A stretch of DNA of 64,000 bases from JBMNMU01 sp050953505 (GTDB lineage Bacteria; Bacillota; Clostridia; Peptostreptococcales; Anaerovoracaceae): assembly GCA_050953505.1 (NCBI GenBank), contig JBMNMU010000001.1, forward strand, positions 1,364,001 to 1,428,000, written 5' to 3'. Shown here in pieces: positions 8,240 to 16,048 of the stretch. The notes below the pieces were generated by a model. It ran no database searches and was not told the origin of the DNA. It worked only from the letters and a program-made list of their open reading frames with translations. Position numbers and translations under genes: made by a program. Every line of letters begins with the position of its first letter. The first letter of the stretch is position 1.

Positions 8240-9235
8240 TTACATAATGCTTTGCAGATTCTTGTAAGCCTTTTCTATTCTTCTGTATAATAGCTCAGGT
8301 AAAGGATTATTCTCTATTTCAACTCCACTTTCTGTCATTCTATTTCGTGAACCCATATATACATCCCCTAATATGTTTGAGCTATAATGCCATTCCCCTC
8401 GCAAGGTAAGAAGTAAGGATATGGCTCCTGATGAGAGGGCAGGTGCAATAAAAGGTTTAAATCCTGTTTTCCTTACCTTAAGGTTGGCTTCCACAGTCAG
8501 CTTTGTCAGCTCCTGTGATAGCTTGTCATCGTAATTCTTTATACTATTGGCGATGATCAAGTCTGCTCCATGAGGACCGAATGCTCTTCCCTCAGATAAG
8601 AAGGATTTAAACCTAGGTTCTTTCTTTGCAAAATAGGCGGCTCTACTATTCATGACACCTAACCCATAGCCTTGAATCTGATTAGCCTTAAGCCCTTTTC
8701 CATCCGTTTCTCCGGCTTCGTCTTGATTGCTAGATAAATAAGCGGCCTTACAGAGAGGATCCACAGGGTCGGATATCACTGCAAAGAGCCCTTGGAAATT
8801 AGAATCCCTTGCCATCTTTGCATATTCCCCTATTAGAGCGGCATTGGCTTCTAACTGGGCCATGCGTACATCTTTTACATTGGTCCCTAGCCCAGGTACC
8901 CCTTTAGATGCACAAAATACAAAGACATCGCATTGAAATAGTTCTTCCTTCTCTATTACATGAACCTCAGGTAGCGCGTCATAGTCCCAAGGGTATGCAA
9001 TCTGGTTCATTTCATATTCATAACGCTTTTTCACATTTTCATTAACATCATAGATTCCTAGAATAGAAATCACATCTCCACCTAAAAGCTTCAATCCCGT
9101 AACCAGCATCCCGCCTACATCACCTAAAGCCAATACATGAACTCTGTTCTTTCCATTTATTTTAATGGATGGTGCTCCAAAAAGTTGGCTTGCTAGGAGC
9201 TCCCTATCTTTTACCATATCTGTTAATCTAAACAT
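8240..9235 (-). CDS. Divergent lactate/malate dehydrogenase-fold protein
   Basis: This 331-residue protein has a Rossmann start (VHVLALGDVGGMLVTGLKLLGG), a strand-end DVNE that should bind the adenosine ribose, and the family layout continuing with DVFVFCASKGVPG and VISDPVDPL (equivalent to the NPVD motif). GPHGADL sits where the catalytic His of LDH/MDH lies. The Arg and His pattern departs from classical LDH, so the substrate should not be assumed. The start at 9235 has AAAGGAG 4 bp before it. The longer frame to 9364 runs through GGTGTCTGACACC repeats and is rejected. It is co-oriented with the fusion gene upstream and the flavoprotein downstream. Confidence 0.75.
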   Translation of the reverse strand: MFRLTDMVKDRELLASQLFGAPSIKINGKNRVHVLALGDVGGMLVTGLKLLGGDVISILGIYDVNENVKKRYEYEMNQIAYPWDYDALPEVHVIEKEELFQCDVFVFCASKGVPGLGTNVKDVRMAQLEANAALIGEYAKMARDSNFQGLFAVISDPVDPLCKAAYLSSNQDEAGETDGKGLKANQIQGYGLGVMNSRAAYFAKKEPRFKSFLSEGRAFGPHGADLIIANSIKNYDDKLSQELTKLTVEANLKVRKTGFKPFIAPALSSGAISLLLTLRGEWHYSSNILGDVYMGSRNRMTESGVEIENNPLPELLYRRIEKAYKNLQSIM

Positions 9236-9325
9236 ATTCTCTCCTTTAACAACATTTGCATTTTTCACAAAATCACTGATAAGGAATGGGCTGTTGCAAT
9301 AGATTTGGATTTTCAAATTGGAAAA

Positions 9326-9363
9326 GGTGTCAGACACCATACGACAGGAAATGGTGTCTGACA
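9326..9363. repeat. Two GGTGTCTGACACC-type palindromic repeats
   Basis: GGTGTCAGACACC (9326-9338) and GGTGTCTGACATT (9353-9365, last two bases diverged) lie in the gap between the fusion gene and the dehydrogenase-like gene. The same motif recurs in the plsX/SSB intergenic region at 59737-59950. Confidence 0.8.
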
Positions 9364-9372
9364 TTATCTCCT

Positions 9373-12300
9373 TTATATGATAATCTTTTTAATGCGTATC
9401 AACTTTTCTATATCATTTGCTATATATCTAGACGGGGATAGATTTAAATCATAGCTCATATGGACTCCCTTGTCCGGAATCCTTGGCGATATAATGGCTT
9501 CACTCAAGCGATTCAAGGTAAGATTTCTTTCAAAGGTAAGCTGATATTCTTCTTCTAGGGCAGTGAGAATGTCTCTTGTATTCTCCAGTGCAACCATTGA
9601 GAAATTATAGAAAGCTTCCTTTGGGGTATTCAACAGGAAATTAGGTGCTACATAAGGCAGTATCAAATTTATTGATGGGATGAGGGTAGTGTTATGATTT
9701 TCATCTCTTTTTATGCTATCTCCTCCAATAAAAGGATACATGCTGGATTCCGCGAACCAGGATCGAAGATTAGGAATGAAATAAACACTCTCTACTTCCC
9801 TGTTCTGAATAGATATAAGATCCTTCCCCCTGCCCGATAATATCCCTACGATAATCTTACTTATATCAACGCCTTCCTCCTTGAAAATAGGATCCAGCTC
9901 TCTCAAGCGATAACCCTTATGGAGAAGATCATCCACTAAAAGCACTGGTCGATTAAAGGATTTTATGGTTCGAATTTGATGGTTCAATGGAGAGTAATTG
10001 GGAAATTCCTTTATTTTAAACCCATCGATTTCCGGCTTAAATATTTTCTCAGTGTGAAGGGCCTTAGTAACTGTATTTGGCACTGCCATACCTCTAAGAA
10101 TTTTGCCAAAGGGAACACACATGTATCTTCCCAGGCATTTAACAGCTGCTGGCTCACAGGATACATTGTTTGCCATGGTAATTTTATTTACCAACTGATA
10201 ATTCATTACCTCAGAATTAAAGGACAATACCAAGCTACCAGGATAAAGCTTTGTAATGGCAAGTTGCAGCCTTTTATGCGCCTCCTCCATTACATTTAAA
10301 ATTTTTTGATTACTATTGAAAGGAGCTTTAATAACGGTTTCCATATCTTGTATGAGAGTTATCGGCATGCTCATATCAACAGATAAAAGGGGCTTATCCG
10401 CCTCCCAATCCATTATAGGAGTAAAGCCTTGACGTTTTAATACCTCTCCCACCCTCATTGTATAGGTACCCGTTTTATCATAATAAATAGCATAAGTATA
10501 ATCCTGACTCAAACAATAGGCCAATGTCTCGGTTAAGACCAATTGCTGGACATCAATGGATGCGGTTTCCTTTAATGCTACTATACTTGATAAAGTGATG
10601 ATCTTTCCCGAAGCATTTTTTCTCACATATTCTGCTACATCCATGCTGCGGAATTCCTGATAAAGGTCAGCCCTTCCTATTTGGTAAAATGTTGAAAAAC
10701 CCAAAAGTTCGTTGCCATTGCCACCATCTTTAATTAAGACAGCATTTAGCCCTTCCTTAGATAGGAGTTGTTTCATGGAAGAAGTGTTTTTATATAGTTC
10801 TAACAACTTTTTCTCCATCTCATCGGGAATGGATTTTTCTAGATTATTTATAACTTCAATGCGAATAGCTCTACTTCTAACAATATGTTTATATTGAGGC
10901 TCTCTAAGGTATAGACTATGATCATATATATAGTTCTGAGCTATAGGGTCAATAAGATTTGATATATCCCTATTGTAATCAATATTCTCTCTTATCCTTG
11001 TGGAGCTTATATCCTCTAAATATATGGGCAGCGAAAGCTCTAGGATCTTTCCTTTTATGCCACTAGAATGCCCTGTGTCAGATAAAGATTCTTTTTCCTG
11101 ATTCCCTAATATTTCATCCCTGCTATCCCTTCGGAAAATAATATGGTTAAATTGATGTATGGTATTTTCCCCAGGAGCTGATTTATAGGAGGATGCATTG
11201 TATATTACATCACTCCCAACTACAATAAAAAGCTCCTTCCCTGAAAAAATTTCTCTCAGGCGTTTCAAATCTTCTGGATTAGCAATATTAACAGGTATGT
11301 TGTCAGGAAAAAGGTATACATCCATCTCACTGGCGATGGACATGGAAATCAGTTTTCGGCGAATCATTCTAGGCTGTGTTTTTTTAGACCAAGAAAACTC
11401 ATCCAAAGCGAGAAAAACTTCAAAGCCTAAATTTTTTATCTCATCCACAATTCCCTTGTGGCTCAATGAAAAAGGGTCAAAAGTGCCTGGGAAAAAGGCA
11501 ACCTTATTAGGTGCAGCTAGTTGAAACTCTTTATTAATAAATAAATAATCGGAAATAAACCTGTAAATATGGTTCAAAGACGCTGCATTATTATAGAAAG
11601 AAAGCTCTGTCTCTACCTGATCCGTTATTAGGGTTAATAGCTTTTTATATATCAAGCTAAATATTTGGCTTTTTTCTTCAATAGAAACTTTTGTTGATCC
11701 AAAAATATATTGACCTATTACTAAGAATGCTTCTCGGCTTGTTACATCATGATAATCTGCTAAACCCTTCAACAAAATTCCTAATATTAATTCTCGCCTC
11801 TTCAGATAGAGTTGGTCATCCTCTGGAAAGCGTTGCTTATAAATTGGATATTTCTGTAACATGATGCCAAGGGTATTTAAGGATACTGAAGCGACTCTTT
11901 CGTTGGTGCTTTCGGCCAGATTTTTGATAATCTTGACAAACTCATCCAGCTCCTCAGGGTGAAGAAACAATGCTAATTCTCCCAAGTATTCAGGTATATA
12001 CTTGGAAAACTCATATTCACCTATTTCCAAACCCTTTGTAAGCTCTATAACAACTTCGTTTCTTTGGTCTAGCGAAAGCAGCGGTGCAATTTCCAGAAGA
12101 GCTTTTCCTGCGCTATGCCTAACGGCTACCCTCTCGCTGACCTTTATCAGATTTGACAAATGAGTAGCTACATGAAGCACATAGGTGTTATGACCAAATG
12201 TCACTTGATCTAGTAAAAGTTCTATATTGACAGATTTGATAACCCAAGGTGTAGCTACTTTTAGGTTTTCGAGAAAAATTTCTGATGCTGCCTTTTTATT

Positions 12301-14241
12301 TATAAATAACCTCAGTTCTTCTTCAGTTCCCCCAACACCCCGATTCTTCCTTATTTTATATTTAAGATAATCTATTGCGGTGACACCGGAGGTTTTTATA
12401 TTACCGGTAATTTCAAGGGCTTCTTCGCCAAAAGATAAATTACATGCGCTATTTCCTGTCAGGTATTTAATGACTCTAAGACAAGCGATTTGAATTTCCA
12501 GTGATTCTCTTGAGGATAGCTTATTTATAAATGTTATCAGCTGCCGCTTTTCATCATAACTGCAAAGATCAAGTGGTAGCTCCAGTATGGTGTCAAGGAG
12601 TATAAATGCTGTGGAATCGTCACGATTTGCATCGCTATAGTATTTTAACAGCTCGTCCAAATATCCCATCCTATCCTCTTTTTTACACCTGGATAAAACG
12701 GAGCCTACTATGAGTTTCAATGTGTACCCTATCCACCTTTTGTGTTGCTCGGTGACCTTGTGGTCTGGAAGAATAATGTCATTCAAATATTTTTTCCAGA
12801 GCTCCATACTGGAAATCTCCTCGTCTTCAATTCTTGCTCCTTGAGGAATTTCCTTTCTATATTCTACATCAAAGTGTACAATAATCTTCCCTAGTAAATC
12901 TGCTGCCTGCCTACGTATATCTCCCTCTCTATGCATTAATAATTCATAGAGAAAGTTTAAGGTCATTATTTTTTGTTTTTGTGTGATATAAGTAAAATAT
13001 TCTTCAAAGATATTGATATACGCCCTTATGTTCTTCCAATCTTTATCACTTCGAGCAGCTTCTAGAATGTTACCAAAAATCCTTTCGCTGTTTAATTTAT
13101 GCATAAGAAAGATATTATGATGAATAGCTTGGTTTTTCAGCGCTGCCACAATCTCATGGGAATCCAATAGGGCATAATCTTTTTTCACTTTTGGCGTTAT
13201 TCCAGAAGAGCTAAGATCCGTATTGATACCCAGCTCCACCATATAATCTTCAAAATCCTTCAGCTTGGCGTAAACCCTAATATATCTTTCAAGCTTTGCC
13301 TGATCTACATTGTCCAGCTTATTTAATATGACATCAAAGGATTCTTTCAGACTGTAAAAATTGATCTGTTCTATTCCATTCTCATCCCTGTAGCTTTTTA
13401 CTCTGAAGTCCGCATAAATCAAGATCAAAGATTCTACTGAAAGGTTTTCCAGCTCCAAATCCCAGGTGGAATGGTTCGTTGCGATGTGACCGATGGTAGG
13501 CATTCCATGCTGTTTAAAATACTTGTCGGTATAATAGTAATGAAGATAGGGGGTTCGTGCTTCCTCCCAAGGCTTGCAACCATATTTTCCAATATCATGG
13601 CCAGCAGCGGATCCGGAGACCAAAGCAAGATCCACAGGCATATTGGATCGTAATAATTGTCTGCCCACATGAAGAGCCACATAATGAACTCCGCTGATAT
13701 GTGCTAAGGTATTAAATCTTGTAATATCAGAACCGATTCGCATAAACTCGTAAATATAGTCTTTTTTGAAAAGATGTAGAAGTGTATTGTACTCTTCCTT
13801 TGCAGGAGAATTATTTATTTCCTCATCACTAAGCATCTCCATGTTAAGTATTGGATTAAAAGGTCGGTGGAGCCTTTCATGCCTAAGGAAAACCCTCAGA
13901 ACTTCCAAGTAAAAAAGTCGCCCTGGTTCACAGGATGGAATGGTGGGAGTCTGGGCACTTTCAGGGAAAATGCTAGAAATCCCATGATTGTAAATATAAT
14001 CAAGCCAGCCGGAGTCAGGTTCGCCTGAAAAATGGTCAAGAGTCGGCCTACAAATGTCCAACACTACTTTTGGTGAAATGGAATCTTCTAATAGCACCTT
14101 TTGAACATTTTCCTCCCAATTATCTTGCCGAATCAGGCCCATCATTGCTTTTTTAGTAAGGTTTATTTTTTTCAGAAAATACTTGTCAGTCAGACTTTCC
14201 ACGAAGTTTTTATACACAAGCCGTACCATTTTTTTCTGCAT
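9373..14241 (-). CDS. Giant HD / HEAT / NadD-like / GNAT-like / PRTase-like fusion protein
   Basis: 1622 residues, no membrane segment or signal peptide. An HD-type phosphohydrolase region lies at about 175-330 (His 181, GHDIGKYG near 214-221, ATNHS near 254). A long helical region at 340-900 has HEAT-like pairs, for example near 440, 705 and 785. A NadD-type adenylyltransferase lies at 912-1115 (FFPGTFDPFSLSHKG, KKTQPR, VVGSDV, ISSTRIREN). In it the usual HxGH reads SLSH, so the first His is lost. A GNAT-like region lies at about 1120-1290. A phosphoribosyltransferase-like domain at 1310-1500 carries LLVDDLLHKGYR. NadD and HD proteins are often neighbours (nadD-yqeK), so a nucleotide/NAD-linked role is a reasonable inference; the true reaction is unknown. 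It heads the operon with the dehydrogenase-like and flavin-reductase-like genes. Confidence 0.85.
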   Translation of the reverse strand: MQKKMVRLVYKNFVESLTDKYFLKKINLTKKAMMGLIRQDNWEENVQKVLLEDSISPKVVLDICRPTLDHFSGEPDSGWLDYIYNHGISSIFPESAQTPTIPSCEPGRLFYLEVLRVFLRHERLHRPFNPILNMEMLSDEEINNSPAKEEYNTLLHLFKKDYIYEFMRIGSDITRFNTLAHISGVHYVALHVGRQLLRSNMPVDLALVSGSAAGHDIGKYGCKPWEEARTPYLHYYYTDKYFKQHGMPTIGHIATNHSTWDLELENLSVESLILIYADFRVKSYRDENGIEQINFYSLKESFDVILNKLDNVDQAKLERYIRVYAKLKDFEDYMVELGINTDLSSSGITPKVKKDYALLDSHEIVAALKNQAIHHNIFLMHKLNSERIFGNILEAARSDKDWKNIRAYINIFEEYFTYITQKQKIMTLNFLYELLMHREGDIRRQAADLLGKIIVHFDVEYRKEIPQGARIEDEEISSMELWKKYLNDIILPDHKVTEQHKRWIGYTLKLIVGSVLSRCKKEDRMGYLDELLKYYSDANRDDSTAFILLDTILELPLDLCSYDEKRQLITFINKLSSRESLEIQIACLRVIKYLTGNSACNLSFGEEALEITGNIKTSGVTAIDYLKYKIRKNRGVGGTEEELRLFINKKAASEIFLENLKVATPWVIKSVNIELLLDQVTFGHNTYVLHVATHLSNLIKVSERVAVRHSAGKALLEIAPLLSLDQRNEVVIELTKGLEIGEYEFSKYIPEYLGELALFLHPEELDEFVKIIKNLAESTNERVASVSLNTLGIMLQKYPIYKQRFPEDDQLYLKRRELILGILLKGLADYHDVTSREAFLVIGQYIFGSTKVSIEEKSQIFSLIYKKLLTLITDQVETELSFYNNAASLNHIYRFISDYLFINKEFQLAAPNKVAFFPGTFDPFSLSHKGIVDEIKNLGFEVFLALDEFSWSKKTQPRMIRRKLISMSIASEMDVYLFPDNIPVNIANPEDLKRLREIFSGKELFIVVGSDVIYNASSYKSAPGENTIHQFNHIIFRRDSRDEILGNQEKESLSDTGHSSGIKGKILELSLPIYLEDISSTRIRENIDYNRDISNLIDPIAQNYIYDHSLYLREPQYKHIVRSRAIRIEVINNLEKSIPDEMEKKLLELYKNTSSMKQLLSKEGLNAVLIKDGGNGNELLGFSTFYQIGRADLYQEFRSMDVAEYVRKNASGKIITLSSIVALKETASIDVQQLVLTETLAYCLSQDYTYAIYYDKTGTYTMRVGEVLKRQGFTPIMDWEADKPLLSVDMSMPITLIQDMETVIKAPFNSNQKILNVMEEAHKRLQLAITKLYPGSLVLSFNSEVMNYQLVNKITMANNVSCEPAAVKCLGRYMCVPFGKILRGMAVPNTVTKALHTEKIFKPEIDGFKIKEFPNYSPLNHQIRTIKSFNRPVLLVDDLLHKGYRLRELDPIFKEEGVDISKIIVGILSGRGKDLISIQNREVESVYFIPNLRSWFAESSMYPFIGGDSIKRDENHNTTLIPSINLILPYVAPNFLLNTPKEAFYNFSMVALENTRDILTALEEEYQLTFERNLTLNRLSEAIISPRIPDKGVHMSYDLNLSPSRYIANDIEKLIRIKKIII

Positions 14242-14359
14242 CGCCGATACCCGCTTTCCTAAATTAAAGACTAGAAATTTACATGATTTTAAAGAATGAA
14301 TTTAACTGTTTAAAAAAACTATTTAAAGAGGATTGCTTTATATCTTATAACATGATACT

Positions 14360-14388
14360 ATTATGTATGTTTTTTGAATATTTTACAA
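14360..14388 (-). promoter_or_regulatory. Promoter of the fusion-protein operon
   Basis: Read on the minus strand, TTGTAA (14388-14383) and CATAAT (14365-14360) are spaced 17 bp apart, about 120 bp before the ATG. This is a reasonable sigma-A promoter in the 434-bp region between the divergent fusion gene and gdhA. Confidence 0.5.
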
Positions 14389-14506
14389 GAGATATGAGAA
14401 TACTTACCCAACCTCGATAGATGATAATCTTCTTACCTGATTAAATTTTACCATAATTCTGAATATTAGTATTTCGCTAACTTGCCTCTTTTGAGCCCCA
14501 TCAATA

Positions 14507-14535
14507 TTGACTAAGAATGGACAATATGCTAATGT
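14507..14535 (+). promoter_or_regulatory. gdhA promoter
   Basis: TTGACT (14507-14512) and TAATGT (14530-14535) are separated by 17 bp, with TGC directly before the -10 box (extended -10). It predicts a leader of about 130 nt before gdhA that contains the hairpin at 14559-14595. Confidence 0.6.
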
Positions 14536-14558
14536 GAAGGTATAAATAATTACTTCTA

Positions 14559-14595
14559 TAGGTTCACAATTAAAAAAATTTTAATGGTGAGCCTA
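14559..14595 (+). promoter_or_regulatory. Hairpin in the gdhA leader
   Basis: TAGGTTCAC (14559-14567) pairs with GTGAGCCTA (14587-14595, one G-U pair), and the inner ATTAAAA pairs with TTTTAAT. No U-run follows, so it is not a simple terminator. It may protect the mRNA or bind a protein. Confidence 0.45.
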
Positions 14596-14675
14596 ATGCA
14601 TAAAATGGACAATGATGAAAAGAATTTGTCCCTTGAATGCATGCACAAAAATATATAGAAAAGGTAGGTAGTAAA

Positions 14676-16022
14676 ATGGCAAGTATCGTACAGCAATACA
14701 TTGATATTGTGAGAGAAAGAAATCCTAACCAGCCTGAGTTCCAACAAGCAGTTGAGGAAGTTCTACATTCTTTAGCTCCGGTTCTTGAAAAGCATCCTGA
14801 GTATATCAATGCCGGTCTTATCGAAAGATTAGTAGAACCTGAAAGAGCCATTCACTTTAGGGTTACTTGGGTAGACGATGCCGGTAAAGTACAGGTTAAC
14901 AGGGGCTACAGATACCAGTTCAACAGCGCACTTGGACCATACAAGGGTGGTGTAAGATTTGCTCCTGGCGTAAATCCTAGTGTTATGAAATTCTTAGCCT
15001 TCGAGCAGATTTTCAAAAATGCTCTGACCGGACTTCCTATTGGTGGCGGTAAAGGTGGTGCAGATTTCGATCCTAATGGTAAATCTGACGGTGAAATCAT
15101 GAGATTCTGCCAGGCATTTATGACAGAACTATATAGGCATATCGGACCTATGACAGACAGCCCAGCCGGTGACCTAGGAGTTGGTGCGAGAGAAATTGGA
15201 TACTTGTTTGGCCAGTACAAGAGATTGACCAATCAGTTTAATGAATCTGTCACTGGAAAATCAATTGCCTACGGTGGACTTAACGGAAGAACTGAAGCTA
15301 CCGGTTACGGTATTGTTTATTTTGCTGACTGTGTGCTAGAAGCTAATAATGAAAAAATTGCAGGAAAAACAGTAGCCCTATCCGGTTTTGGAAATGTAAC
15401 TTGGGGAACTGCTAGAAAGTTACAAGAATTAGGTGCTAAGGTTATTACTATATCTGGTCCAGATGGATACATACTAGATGAAACTGGAATCAATACTGAC
15501 GAAAAGGTTGCTTATTTACTTGAACTAAGAAACAGCGGAAAGAACATTTGCGAACCTTATGCAGAAAAATTCCCAGAAGCTAAATTCTTCAAGGGTAAGA
15601 AACCTTGGGAAGTTAAAGCAGATATCTATATGCCTTGTGCTATGCAAAACGACATTCGCTTAGAGGATGCTAAAAATATGGTGGCTAATGGTGCTAGATT
15701 CCTTATCGAAGGTGCTAACATGCCTACAACAAATGAAGCTCTTGAATACTTAGCAGAAAATGGCGTTATCATTGGACCTTGCAAAGCTGCCAACGCTGGT
15801 GGAGTTGCATGCTCCTGTATCGAAATGGGTCAGAACGCAGGTCACACTGTATTCTCACCTGATCAAGTTCACGCGCAGCTGAAAACCATCATGGTAAGTA
15901 TTCATGACAGCGCTGCAAAAGCAGCTGAAGAATATGGCCTAGGCTACAACTTAATCGCTGGTGCAAATATCGCCGGATTTAAGAAAGTAGCAGAAGCTAT
16001 GATGGCTCAAGGTTATGTATAA
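14676..16022 (+). CDS. gdhA: Glutamate dehydrogenase
   Basis: This hexameric-type enzyme interconverts glutamate and 2-oxoglutarate plus ammonia, central to nitrogen assimilation and glutamate fermentation. At 448 residues from the chosen start it has the normal length of family-1 bacterial GDH. Visible signatures are the substrate-binding GPYKGGVRFAPGVN, the catalytic-lysine region PIGGGKGGADFDPNGKSD, PAGDLGVGAREIGY, and the Rossmann motif LSGFGNVTWG. The ATG at 14676 has AGGTAGG upstream and aligns with family N-termini; the ATG at 14637 would add 13 residues. Sequence alone does not settle NAD versus NADP use. Its original terminator is now separated from it by an inserted ISL3 element. 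Confidence 0.96.
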   Translation: MASIVQQYIDIVRERNPNQPEFQQAVEEVLHSLAPVLEKHPEYINAGLIERLVEPERAIHFRVTWVDDAGKVQVNRGYRYQFNSALGPYKGGVRFAPGVNPSVMKFLAFEQIFKNALTGLPIGGGKGGADFDPNGKSDGEIMRFCQAFMTELYRHIGPMTDSPAGDLGVGAREIGYLFGQYKRLTNQFNESVTGKSIAYGGLNGRTEATGYGIVYFADCVLEANNEKIAGKTVALSGFGNVTWGTARKLQELGAKVITISGPDGYILDETGINTDEKVAYLLELRNSGKNICEPYAEKFPEAKFFKGKKPWEVKADIYMPCAMQNDIRLEDAKNMVANGARFLIEGANMPTTNEALEYLAENGVIIGPCKAANAGGVACSCIEMGQNAGHTVFSPDQVHAQLKTIMVSIHDSAAKAAEEYGLGYNLIAGANIAGFKKVAEAMMAQGYV

Positions 16023-16040
16023 TAGATAATAATATATAAA

Positions 16041-16048
16041 CTTTAAAA
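16041..16048. repeat. Left 8-bp target-site duplication of the ISL3 element
   Basis: CTTTAAAA directly outside the left inverted repeat, matching 17575-17582 exactly. Confidence 0.9.

Noticed and set aside
9236..9364. Extended N-terminus of the LDH-fold protein
   Set aside because: It covers two palindromic repeats; AAAGGAG immediately before the ATG at 9235 decides the start.
14637..14675. Upstream ATG of gdhA
   Set aside because: It adds 13 residues with no Shine-Dalgarno; the ATG at 14676 gives the usual 448-residue length.
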